A stretch of DNA of 29,331 nucleotides from Roseburia_D sp964388945 (lineage in GTDB: Bacteria > Bacillota > Clostridia > Lachnospirales > Lachnospiraceae), in assembly GCA_964388945.1 (NCBI GenBank), contig CAYMCM010000029.1, forward strand, positions 1-29,331. Direction: 5' to 3'. Both the position numbers and the translations under genes were made by a program. Below are positions 22,942 through 29,331 of the stretch, in pieces (the first letter of the stretch is position 1; each line of letters starts with the position of its first letter). The notes under the pieces are model-generated. The model was not told the DNA's origin and did no database searches. It was given only the letters and a program-made list of their open reading frames with translations.

Positions 22942-23916
22942 CTAATCCTCCGGATACAGAATATCTGCAAGCTGTTTATAGGCTTCGCCCCATCTGGCAT
23001 TCGGCTTCAGATTGAAAAGACGTTTGTCCAGTACATAATAATGGTCGTTTTTTACAGCAGTAAGACTGCTCCATGCCGTATTGGATATGAGCATATCCTC
23101 TACATTCTGCATCGCCGCATCCATATCATTTCCCTGCACCGTCACAAAAATATATTCAGGATCTGCTGCAATGACCGCTTCCATACTCAGATCATCGAGC
23201 AGTCCCACCTCATTGTCCGCAATATTCACGCAGCCAAGATCTGCAAGCATCTGTCCGCAGATATTTCCTTCACTTCCCTTTGCCTTCACACTACCTGAGG
23301 CAGTACGTAAAAACAGTACGGTCGGTGCGCTTCCATCAATACGCTTTTTTGTCTCCTCAACCTGTGCCTGCACATCCAGTCCGTTTTTCTCATAAAGATC
23401 TTTCCGTCCGGTGATCGTAGTACAGACATCGAGCATCCGCAGATAGTCGTCAAAACTGGATACCTCAAAATATGCAACCGGAATCCCCGCCTGCGTCAGC
23501 ACATCCTCCAACTCCAGATCTGCGTCGGTATTAGAACTTGCCAGTACAAGATCAGGTTTTGACGCGATGAGCTGTTCCACATCCGGTTCCAAAATACTGC
23601 CAAGATTGACCACATCCGCTCCCAGATCCAGATTCAGGCTCTCCCAGGAATCGTTTGCCGCCGCAACAACATCTCCACCTGCAAGCTGCCAGATATCCGT
23701 AAAACTTCCGATCAGCGCCGCTACACGTTCGGGCTGATATAGCGTTATCTCGCGTCCCAGATCATCTGTAAATGTCACAGGATCCGTCTGCTCCGCCGCC
23801 TGACTTCCAGTCTCTGTATCTGCCTGTTTTAATGTTTCCTGTTCTGCCCTGCCACAGCCGCCCAGCAGCATCATTCCCATAAGGACTGCCGCCAGCCATC
23901 TGTTTCGTTTTTCCAT
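22942..23916 (-). CDS. ABC transporter substrate-binding lipoprotein
   Basis: The 324-residue protein has a signal peptide with lipobox LLGGC at the 5' end and a polar linker. A Peripla_BP_2 fold follows (FTDDLGREITLYQPERVAALIGSFTDIWQLAGG, ILEPDVEQLIASKPDLVLASSNTD, DPEYIFVTVQGNDMDAAMQNV). Members of this class deliver siderophores, heme or cobalamin to FecCD-type permeases. It is probably the partner of the permease/ATPase pair on the plus strand, although not in the same transcript. It is cotranscribed with the broken siroheme/corrin gene, which hints at a tetrapyrrole or its metal as substrate; this is inference. Confidence 0.88.
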   Translation of the reverse strand: MEKRNRWLAAVLMGMMLLGGCGRAEQETLKQADTETGSQAAEQTDPVTFTDDLGREITLYQPERVAALIGSFTDIWQLAGGDVVAAANDSWESLNLDLGADVVNLGSILEPDVEQLIASKPDLVLASSNTDADLELEDVLTQAGIPVAYFEVSSFDDYLRMLDVCTTITGRKDLYEKNGLDVQAQVEETKKRIDGSAPTVLFLRTASGSVKAKGSEGNICGQMLADLGCVNIADNEVGLLDDLSMEAVIAADPEYIFVTVQGNDMDAAMQNVEDMLISNTAWSSLTAVKNDHYYVLDKRLFNLKPNARWGEAYKQLADILYPED

Positions 23917-23959
23917 GATATTTGCTCCTCATCCTTCGTTTCTTTATGCCGATTATTCT

Positions 23960-24012
23960 ATAATCCCTATCGGTTTTGTAGGATTATATCACTTTTCTAA
24001 CGAAACTGTCAA
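23960..24012 (-). promoter_or_regulatory. Strong promoter of binding-protein gene with inverted repeat
   Basis: Minus strand TTGACA (24007-24012), 18 bp, TATAAT (23983-23988) with TGA before the -10. An inverted repeat, ATAATCCCTA (23960-23969) and TAGGATTAT (23979-23987), paired with one bulge, starts in the -10 and covers the transcription start. It could be an operator or an mRNA hairpin. There is no room or motif for a cobalamin riboswitch. Confidence 0.7.
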
Positions 24013-24047
24013 TTCCAAATCATGTTGATTTTTAATTATGTACTATA

Positions 24048-24872
24048 TTACCTCGGAGGATTACATCTGGAACATGGAGTCAGTCCCATAGATTTTGCCG
24101 TCTCCAAACTCACCTCATGGTCACTTTTCGCCAGATACTGACATCCAGCAGAATGATATTTCGAACCGGTGTCCGTAATGTGTACCGTAACCCCGCTTCC
24201 ACCGTCTGTCGGTGCAGGTGTCGGTGTCTGGATGCTGTCTGAATTGCTTACTGCCTGTTCTCCGTTTTCGGATACATCCGAATTTTGACCGGTACTTCCG
24301 GAATCATCCACTGACACAGCCGCATTTGACGCTGCTGCCGCAACAGCTACATCATTTTGCGTCTGCGTACCATCCGCTCCCTGTGTATTTTCATTTGTTA
24401 CTGTCTCAGGCTGTGCCGGTTTTTCCGGCTCTTTTTCAGCTGCTTTCTCTTCCGAAACTTCTTGCTGTACCACTTCAGTCTCCGTCTGCTGCTCCGTCTC
24501 CATCTGTTCGGATCCTGTCTCAGACTGCGCTTCTTCTGTCTCCTGTTCGAGTTCAACCGGCTCTGCCGATGTCTCTGTCTCCACCACACGCTCTGTTTCT
24601 GCAGCCACATCCGCCGAAACTTCCGGTGCCGGATCTGTCCTTGCGACCGAGACTGCCATAATGACCGCAAACAGTATTCCAACCGCACCGGTAATGATTC
24701 CTGCCACTGCCATGTGACGTTCTTTTTTATCTCCGCTCACTCCAAGAACCTTCACACCCAAAATGATCGCAATGATGGCTGCCGGCAGCCCAAGAAACAT
24801 ACAGCCAAAGATCAGCCCCACAATTCCTAAGATCAGCGACCACACAGCAAATTTTTTCTGTTTTTCTTCCAT
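24048..24872 (-). CDS. DUF4190-type membrane protein with C-terminal Cys/His motif
   Basis: The 274-residue protein has two N-terminal membrane segments (about 9-42 and 52-76) in a DUF4190-like arrangement: FAVWSLILGIVGLIFGCMFLG, then HMAVAGIITGAVGILFAVIMA. Residues 85-225 are a long, disordered, Glu/Thr/Gln/Ser-rich linker. The last 45 residues, VHITDTGSKYHSAGCQYLAKS...TAKSMGLTPCSRCNPPR, carry H-x3-C and C-x2-C as in the Ada-like zinc-binding motif that ends many Clostridial exported proteins. It probably stands on the cell surface with the metal-binding tip outward. The function is unknown. The gene is monocistronic; TATAAT on the minus strand (24922-24927) is a possible -10 without a clear -35. 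Confidence 0.75.
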   Translation of the reverse strand: MEEKQKKFAVWSLILGIVGLIFGCMFLGLPAAIIAIILGVKVLGVSGDKKERHMAVAGIITGAVGILFAVIMAVSVARTDPAPEVSADVAAETERVVETETSAEPVELEQETEEAQSETGSEQMETEQQTETEVVQQEVSEEKAAEKEPEKPAQPETVTNENTQGADGTQTQNDVAVAAAASNAAVSVDDSGSTGQNSDVSENGEQAVSNSDSIQTPTPAPTDGGSGVTVHITDTGSKYHSAGCQYLAKSDHEVSLETAKSMGLTPCSRCNPPR

Positions 24873-24917
24873 AACTTTTTCTCCTTTGCTCTGTCAGATT
24901 TAAAACAAACCTTTACT

Positions 24918-25006
24918 ATTTTATTATACCGCTGCCTCTGAACGCATCCCATCTGTATTTTTCCTACTTTTCCGACTGGGTCTGTCAAAATCATTTTATT
25001 ATACCG
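24918..25006. repeat. 14-bp direct repeat pair
   Basis: ATTTTATTATACCG occurs at 24918-24931, where its complement is the likely -10 of the DUF4190 gene, and again at 24993-25006, at the last codons of the LRR/cell-wall-binding frame. The copies are 75 bp apart. They may mark a small duplication or a recombination joint, or may be chance in AT-rich DNA. Confidence 0.5.
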
Positions 25007-26958
25007 GCAATGACTTTCTCAATTTTTTCCTTACAGCTTACTATCTTTTTTACATATTTCCTTTCGCAGGCTTTTATATCCTCCGGCAATATCATAATCC
25101 TGTCCCTATCTTTGCCAATTAATTTTTCCATCACCTCTTCTTTGTAATAACTCAAATCTATCATTCTTAAACTCATCTCATACAAATGATCTTCTTTCCA
25201 TGGCATAAAAAGCGGCGCAGACACAACTTCATAACTACACTCCTCATTGTCTTTTACCGTCCTTTTCTCTAATATCTCTTTGCACTGCTCATCACTCAAT
25301 GAAATACATTCCTCTTCGGAATAATACAGCAAAGATTCGCCCGCCCAATCTGCAACATCTCCACAAGAACCTCCTCTAAGTATCCAAAGCCTTGGAATTC
25401 TTTTTGAACGATCCTCATACAGCATATATATTTTCTGACTTTCCAATAACTGATTCCAGTACTCCGCTAATGTTGCCCGAAGATTCCAGCCATTTATCTC
25501 AAAAATGATATCCTTGATAAATACCACTCTGCCATATGGATCATAGGAAAATCCTGTTGTTACCAGTATTCCGTCACTGTTTGCGCAGCCATAGTCCAGG
25601 CCATTTGCAAACTGGAACCAGCCGCTTTGTTCCATAGCTCCATTGCCATTTAAGTAATAGGTCTTGTCCCCGACAAAAGTGATCTGGTCTTTGTAGAGAT
25701 ATCCCTGCGCGTCAAAATAGCAGATATATCCAACACTCGGACAATACTGGAAATTCGTAAATACTTCATGTCCGTTTTCATCCAGATAAATGATGTGTTC
25801 TCCGTCCGGATGATAGGTCAGGCGATCCTTCATCGGCGTTCCATCCGCCTGCATGTAATAAGTATACGTTCCGTCACACTTGAATTCATTGGTAACTAAC
25901 TGGTTGCTATTGTCATAACAACGAAGATTTCCATCGCTTCCCTGATAAAAGGTATCTCCGTTATATGTTGCCACCTTGGTACCGGATGGTGCACTTGGCG
26001 TTGGATTTACCGGAGCCGGCGTCGGATTTTCTGATAACGGTTTCGCCGTGATCTTGCTGTTTGCGCTCTTCGTCGCTAAAATTTCATCGATATTCACTCC
26101 ATCGGCATAATAGATGGTAAGACCGGAACCTTACGTCGCGGCATCTTCAAACATTCCATATACATAGTAATCATCATAACGTCCATTGAAATATCCCAAT
26201 TTCCCCATAATATCCATACTTCCACTCAATTTTGAGCATCCAGAAAACATACTAGAACAAAGCGTTACGCTTGACGAAATAGCTGGGGCTGGCGTCAGAC
26301 TGCTGCATCCCATAAACATACTCCCACAATTCGTTACACCTGACAGAATAACTGGGGCTTCCTTTAAACTGCTGCATCCCCCAAACATACACTCACACTT
26401 CGTTACACCTGACGGAATAACCGGGGCTTCCTTTAAACTGCTGCATCCATCAAACATCGCCGTGCAATCTGTTATTCCTGATGGGATATTCGCTTTTATT
26501 AAATTAAAGCAAGAATAAAAGCAAAAGCGAAAATCTCCCCCTACTCCTTCTTCAAATTCCACTTCCTTGATAATTCGCGAAGAATCGCTTTGCCCCTCAT
26601 CACCAAAAACTCCATCCGACAATGAAAAACTGGTGTTACGCGGTGCCAATTTCACAGCATATGACTGCCCCTTGATAGTATAGGTCGCTGGAACTTTTAT
26701 TCTCTCATCTTTCCCGGTATATTTGTGCAAATAAATAACCTTTTCCGTATCATCGGTCTCATAGAGCCATGACCCCAACCCCGGCACCACCAGTTGACTG
26801 CTTTCGTCCAATGCTTCTTCTGTCGGTACATCCACAGTTTCCGGTTCTTCTACCATACTCTCTGTTGTAAGCGCACTGGCTTCCGAAGACATTGGCAATA
26901 CAAGCGGCAGTCCCATTGCCACCACTAAAGAAAATACTACCAGTAATCGTTTCTTCAT
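24991..26958 (-). pseudogene. BspA-like LRR and cell-wall-binding surface protein, interrupted by in-frame TAA
   Basis: From the ATG at 26958 (after GGGAGAGAG) the product has a signal peptide (MKKRLLVVFSLVVAMGLPLVLPMSSEASA) and an acidic linker. It continues with a beta region and then BspA-type leucine-rich repeats of about 23 residues (MFDGCSSLKEAPVIPSGVTKC and relatives). A TAA at 26131-26133 stops translation after GMFEDAAT. The same frame resumes at once with GSGLTIYYADGVNIDEILATKSANS, the usual sequence after such repeats. A Pro-rich linker and several choline/glucan-binding-type repeats (TYTYYMQADGTPMKDRLTYHPDG, TYYLNGNGAMEQSGWFQFANG) follow. Past GRVVF (about 25520) the sequence changes to an unrelated 170-residue segment. 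The downstream part has no ribosome-binding site or signal peptide. The gene lies next to an invertible promoter. Confidence 0.8.
26200..26520 (-). repeat. 69-bp tandem LRR-coding repeats
   Basis: Four imperfect units, each coding for about 23 residues (C-x-x-MF-x-GCSSL-x-x-AP-x-I-x-S-x-VT), lie in the surface-protein gene. The middle units share long identical stretches: the GCSSLKEAPVI-coding DNA recurs with 69-bp spacing. Such identity allows gain or loss of units by recombination. Confidence 0.8.
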
Positions 26959-27020
26959 TTTTCTCTCTCCCATATAATAAATTTTTTTGCCAATTTTCTT
27001 TTTATTTCCATCCTTTTTCC

Positions 27021-27131
27021 GAAAAGTATACTTTTATAAATGCATGTAAAATTGTCTTTTTTTATTGAAATATGTAGTTTTCATGCTATAATTATCTTTG
27101 TCATTATTCTTTTTATAAAAGTATACTTTTC
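27021..27131. repeat. Invertible promoter element: perfect 20-bp inverted repeats
   Basis: Left repeat GAAAAGTATACTTTTATAAA (27021-27040) and its exact reverse complement (27112-27131) bound a 71-bp segment. The match ends abruptly at both sides of each copy. Each copy contains a 14-bp palindrome, AAAAGTATACTTTT, as expected for a site bound by two recombinase subunits. The right copy overlaps the last 2 bp of a serine recombinase gene. The segment carries a strong outward promoter. Together this has the form of a site-specific DNA inversion switch. Confidence 0.82.
27065..27092 (+). promoter_or_regulatory. Promoter inside invertible segment, currently facing right
   Basis: TTGAAA (27065-27070), 16 bp, TATAAT (27087-27092) with TGC before the -10. 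As assembled it reads away from the surface-protein gene and antisense into the recombinase gene. After inversion it would start transcription near 27053 and read into the LRR gene with a leader of about 95 nt. I see no comparable promoter on the minus strand of the segment in this orientation. Confidence 0.8.
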
Positions 27132-27735
27132 AAAAACTCTTTTTTGTCTTATTGCATTTCGTATAAAACGTAGATAATGGCATGCCGCACTTTTCTGCCG
27201 CATCTTTTAATTTGATCTGACGTTTTTCCCATGCTTCGCACATTTCTCCAAAATTATCCGGTACCGGGTTTTGTGGTCTTCCAAATTTCACTCCACGCGC
27301 TTTTGCCGCTTTAATCCCCTCTTTTTGCCGCTGTCTGATATTTTCCCTTTCATTTGCCGCACAAAAACTTAAAATCTGTAATACCAGATCACTGACAAAT
27401 GTTCCCATTAAATTTTTGTCTCTCCGTGTATCCAGAAGCTGCATATCCAGAACAACAATATCTGCCTCTTTTTCTTTTGTGATTCTGCGCCACTGATCTA
27501 TAATTTCTTCATAATTCCGTCCCTGACGGTCGATCGATAGTACATACAAGACTGATCCCTTTTTCAGTCTCCGCATCAATTTCTGATATTGTGGACGTTC
27601 AAAATCCTTTCCTGATTTTTTATCCGTATAGATTTGCTTTCTCGGCACTCCAGCCTCCATCATTGCAAGGAACTGTCGTTCCTCATTCTGATCCCTGGCA
27701 CTTACGCGTGCATACCCAAATATTTCTGTTCTCAT
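27130..27735 (-). CDS. Serine recombinase (resolvase/invertase family)
   Basis: The 201-residue protein is complete. It has the catalytic domain (YARVSARDQNEERQ with nucleophile S12; VLSIDRQGRNYEEI with catalytic Arg; long E helix ILSFCAANERENIRQRQKEGIKAAKARG). A C-terminal helix-turn-helix follows (IKLKDAAEKCGMPLSTFYTKCN). The size and layout are those of small DNA invertases and resolvases such as Hin, Gin and Tn3 resolvase, which invert or excise DNA between short sites. Its stop codon lies in the right repeat of the invertible element, so that element is its likely substrate. The ATG follows AGGAGG. No terminator separates it from the LRR gene, so read-through is possible. Confidence 0.93.
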   Translation of the reverse strand: MRTEIFGYARVSARDQNEERQFLAMMEAGVPRKQIYTDKKSGKDFERPQYQKLMRRLKKGSVLYVLSIDRQGRNYEEIIDQWRRITKEKEADIVVLDMQLLDTRRDKNLMGTFVSDLVLQILSFCAANERENIRQRQKEGIKAAKARGVKFGRPQNPVPDNFGEMCEAWEKRQIKLKDAAEKCGMPLSTFYTKCNKTKKSF

Positions 27736-27783
27736 TTTTAGCCTCCTGTTTGTTTTTAATAATTTTTTCTATTATAATGCCAT

Positions 27784-27795
27784 GTTTTTAAAAAC
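27784..27795. promoter_or_regulatory. Palindrome upstream of recombinase gene
   Basis: GTTTTTAAAAAC is a perfect 12-bp palindrome about 10 bp upstream of a TATAAT on the minus strand (27773-27778), in the place of the -35, which is otherwise poor. It could bind a regulator. It does not match the recombination repeats. AT-rich palindromes of this kind can occur by chance. Confidence 0.3.
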
Positions 27796-27814
27796 CTACA
27801 GAAACCCTTTACAC

Positions 27815-27841
27815 GAAAAAAGACCACCCACCCGGGATCTG
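27815..27841 (-). terminator. Weak terminator candidate after Rpn gene
   Basis: On the minus strand AGATCCC and GTGGTCT can pair with one mismatch and one G-T pair around a 6-nt loop, followed by six T. The hairpin is weak, and no better one is seen in the 173-bp gap 27736-27908. Confidence 0.3.
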
Positions 27842-27908
27842 TTTACTCTGATCTCGGATACGATGATCTCTTTTTTTATTTCTGCTTTATAACAATAACT
27901 GCCGCTGT

Positions 27909-28901
27909 TTACAGCTGCTTCATCTGCGCATAAACTTTTTTCCAGTCATACTCCGGTGCAAAACTTTTCGCCTTTTCACAGATCTGTTCTACCCTGGAAA
28001 CATCTTCCTCCAGTTCCTCCGCGATCACTTCCGGTGTTTTTGCTTTTTTCAATTTTGTGCAGATCAGCCGGAAGAGCAGCTGTTCTTCCCCGACAAGTAT
28101 TCCCTCGGTTTTACCGACCGCTACACCTTCTTCTCTGCCCTGCTCGATCCCGGCTGCGACGCCTTCCTCATAACTCTGCTGCCCTAACTGCCGCAGCGTC
28201 TCTTCCTCATCATATTCAAAGATACACATCTCTATGGCCTCCTCCCTGTATTTTAACAGGAAATCCCGCAAAATTCCTTCTCTGATGCAGGTATCCACCG
28301 TATATCTTACTGCTTCTTCCCGTCCCATACTTTTCTCGCAGGTTCTGAGCCGGTCAACGAACTGTGCATACTCAAGCAATGTATGGCACTGCTCCATCAG
28401 TGCTTTATTCCTGCCGAGGTTGATATTTAACATCACAACTTTCAGTTCCAGTGCCGGGTCTTCCTCCGGATTCATAAACGCGTCAGACAGCCTTAAGACC
28501 TGCCGCTCCGGCAGCATATCTCTTCCGTTATAAAACACAAAAAAGCGCGGTGTCGGTATCTTTACTAACTGTCTGCCATAAATCGTCCGCCCATTGCTCC
28601 AGCTTCGTAACTCCCTTGCCACATAGTGCAGGTTGCGAAGCGGAATATTCGGATTATAGGTGCTCTGGTGTTCATACAGATCCATGTAAAAATCCATAAC
28701 AACCGCAAGGTCATTTTTCATGTTCATGTAAATGGCGTTTTCCAGTGTCACGACAGTAAGTGCTTCCGGGTCAGTATACGACGTCCCATTTACTGCATTG
28801 TAAAGTCCGAGCAGTTCTTTTTTCTCCCGGAACACCATGCGGAACAACCGGTCTTTGTAACTGCGGTATACCTGATTTCCTGTTTCTTTTGTTTTGTCCA
28901 T
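27909..28901 (-). CDS. Rpn-family recombination-promoting nuclease/putative transposase
   Basis: The 330-residue protein has the N-terminal PD-(D/E)XK nuclease core of the Rpn/transposase_31 family: SYKDRLFRMVFREKKELLGLYNAVNGT, then NDLAVVMDF and LYEHQSTYNPNIPLRNLHYVARE, with the catalytic D and E-x-Q. The C-terminal part has the Gly/Glu-rich repeat EEGVAAGIEQGREEGVAVGKTEGILVGEE common in these proteins. Rpn proteins cut DNA and raise RecA-independent recombination in E. coli; many Lachnospiraceae carry numerous copies. No terminal repeats or target duplication are visible, so it is not an evident insertion sequence. Its ribosome-binding site lies in a hairpin. Confidence 0.82.
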   Translation of the reverse strand: MDKTKETGNQVYRSYKDRLFRMVFREKKELLGLYNAVNGTSYTDPEALTVVTLENAIYMNMKNDLAVVMDFYMDLYEHQSTYNPNIPLRNLHYVARELRSWSNGRTIYGRQLVKIPTPRFFVFYNGRDMLPERQVLRLSDAFMNPEEDPALELKVVMLNINLGRNKALMEQCHTLLEYAQFVDRLRTCEKSMGREEAVRYTVDTCIREGILRDFLLKYREEAIEMCIFEYDEEETLRQLGQQSYEEGVAAGIEQGREEGVAVGKTEGILVGEEQLLFRLICTKLKKAKTPEVIAEELEEDVSRVEQICEKAKSFAPEYDWKKVYAQMKQL

Positions 28902-28912
28902 ATTTTATTTTC

Positions 28913-28930
28913 CTCCTGTTTTCGCAGGAG
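28913..28930 (-). promoter_or_regulatory. Hairpin over ribosome-binding site of Rpn gene
   Basis: On the minus strand CTCCTG (28925-28930) pairs with CAGGAG (28913-28918) around a 6-nt loop. The 3' arm is the AGGAGG Shine-Dalgarno of the Rpn gene, so the stem would hide it. The rest of the 282-bp gap to tRNA-Met has short GC-rich inverted repeats (28990-29040) but no gene that I can support. Confidence 0.55.
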
Positions 28931-29135
28931 CACTTCTTCGAAAACCCCTGCTTTCTGATTATGGAAAAAGCATGAATTTTCTGAAATAAATAAGAATGTT
29001 CAGAACCGCCGGATAGCGGACAGACGGGCTTTTACCCGGATAGAAAAATATGCTTTTATATACTTATCTTAGCACACGCTGATTATAGGGACAAATTAAA
29101 TTATTATAAACTATTCATGCCCTCAGTGCCAATAC

Positions 29136-29170
29136 AAAAAGACCGGACAAAGCAAAGCCTTATCCGGTCT
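29136..29170 (-). terminator. Terminator of tRNA-Val/tRNA-Met unit
   Basis: On the minus strand AGACCGGA (29163-29170) pairs with TCCGGTCT (29140-29147), followed by five T. It lies 14 bp past the tRNA-Met 3' end. Confidence 0.85.
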
Positions 29171-29183
29171 CCTCTTCCTATAA

Positions 29184-29257
29184 TAGCGAGAGGGGGATTT
29201 GAACCCTCGACACTACGGGTATGAACCGTATGCTCTAGCCAACTGAGCTATCTCGCC
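29184..29257 (-). tRNA. tRNA-Met (CAT)
   Basis: The minus strand gives a 74-nt tRNA with acceptor GGCGAGA/TCTCGCT (G1-T72 wobble), D-arm TAGCTCAGTTGGCTAGAGC and T-loop GGTTCAAATCC. The anticodon loop TTCATAC gives CAT. The first acceptor pair is not the unpaired C1-A72 of initiator tRNA, so it is elongator Met, or less likely Ile2 with a modified C34. Confidence 0.92.
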
Positions 29258-29279
29258 ATATGATTACCTTTCGGTAAAA

Positions 29280-29331
29280 TGGGACCTATAGGGCTCGAAC
29301 CTATGACCCTCTGCTTGTAAGGCAGATGCTC
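29280..29331 (-). tRNA. tRNA-Val (TAC), 5' end cut by window
   Basis: The visible 52 nt hold the anticodon arm (loop CTTACAA, anticodon TAC, reading GUA/GUG valine codons), variable loop, T-arm (ATAGG-TTCGAGC-CCTAT) and the 3' acceptor strand AGGTCCC with discriminator A. The D-arm and 5' acceptor lie beyond the window. It is 22 bp upstream of tRNA-Met and shares its terminator. Confidence 0.9.

Noticed and set aside
23917..24047. Cobalamin riboswitch before the binding-protein gene
   Set aside because: The leader is under 70 nt and has none of the conserved B12-box sequence; only an inverted repeat is present.
24991..26097. Separate gene for the cell-wall-binding part
   Set aside because: The frame is the same as the upstream LRR gene, with only one TAA between. 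There is no ribosome-binding site or signal peptide, and the sequence before its first possible start continues the LRR family pattern.
26200..26520. CRISPR-like array
   Set aside because: The 69-bp repeats are coding, imperfect and contiguous, with no spacers; they encode leucine-rich repeats.
27022..27035. AAAAGTATACTTTT palindrome as a transcription terminator
   Set aside because: It has no loop and no following T-run, and it occurs twice in exact inverted 20-bp copies, which fits recombination sites better.
27909..29183. Complete insertion sequence around the Rpn gene
   Set aside because: No terminal inverted repeats or target-site duplication could be seen on either side, and Rpn genes usually occur as single dispersed copies without ends.

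Overview
The window looks like the chromosome of a low-to-mid GC, spore-lineage, motile Firmicute, most likely Lachnospiraceae and perhaps close to Roseburia. I infer this from the cysE-cysS-mrnC-rlmB-sigH block, a cysteine T-box, an L20-type infC leader, a chemoreceptor, a FliD-like protein behind a sigma-D-type promoter, an Rpn-family nuclease and a BspA-like leucine-rich surface protein joined to cell-wall-binding repeats. No database search was possible, so the taxon is an inference.

Layout. 1-80: 3' end of an AraC-type regulator, sharing its end with the terminator of infC-rpmI-rplT (97-1207, minus). That operon has an AUU start on infC and a leader with competing terminator and antiterminator pairings. 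1411-4640: tRNA-Leu, a pyridoxamine kinase, and a TrmB-family regulator coupled to a diaminopimelate-decarboxylase-like enzyme. 4705-12600: a lytic transglycosylase without a signal peptide, tRNA-Thr, a lipoprotein-DUF3810-greA operon, the FliD-like protein, a chemoreceptor, a HAD phosphatase and a small membrane protein. 12801-19750: a three-domain S1 protein facing the sigH-rlmB-mrnC-cysS-cysE operon (all minus, behind a Cys T-box), then ispF and a threonine-aldolase-like enzyme.

19830-24040: a split ABC importer. Permease and ATPase lie on plus, and a substrate-binding lipoprotein is coupled to a siroheme/corrin gene on minus. That gene's methyltransferase domain is broken by an internal deletion and frameshift. 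24048-26958: a DUF4190 protein with a C-terminal Cys/His motif, and the LRR/cell-wall-binding gene, which carries an in-frame TAA and an apparently foreign C-terminal segment.

The most interesting element is at 27021-27131. A 71-bp segment holding a strong promoter lies between perfect 20-bp inverted repeats. A complete serine recombinase gene begins at the right repeat and the LRR surface-protein gene lies to the left. As assembled, the promoter fires away from the surface gene and antisense into the recombinase gene; inverted, it would fire into the surface gene. This looks like a self-contained phase-variation switch. The right end holds an Rpn-family nuclease, tRNA-Met and a partial tRNA-Val.
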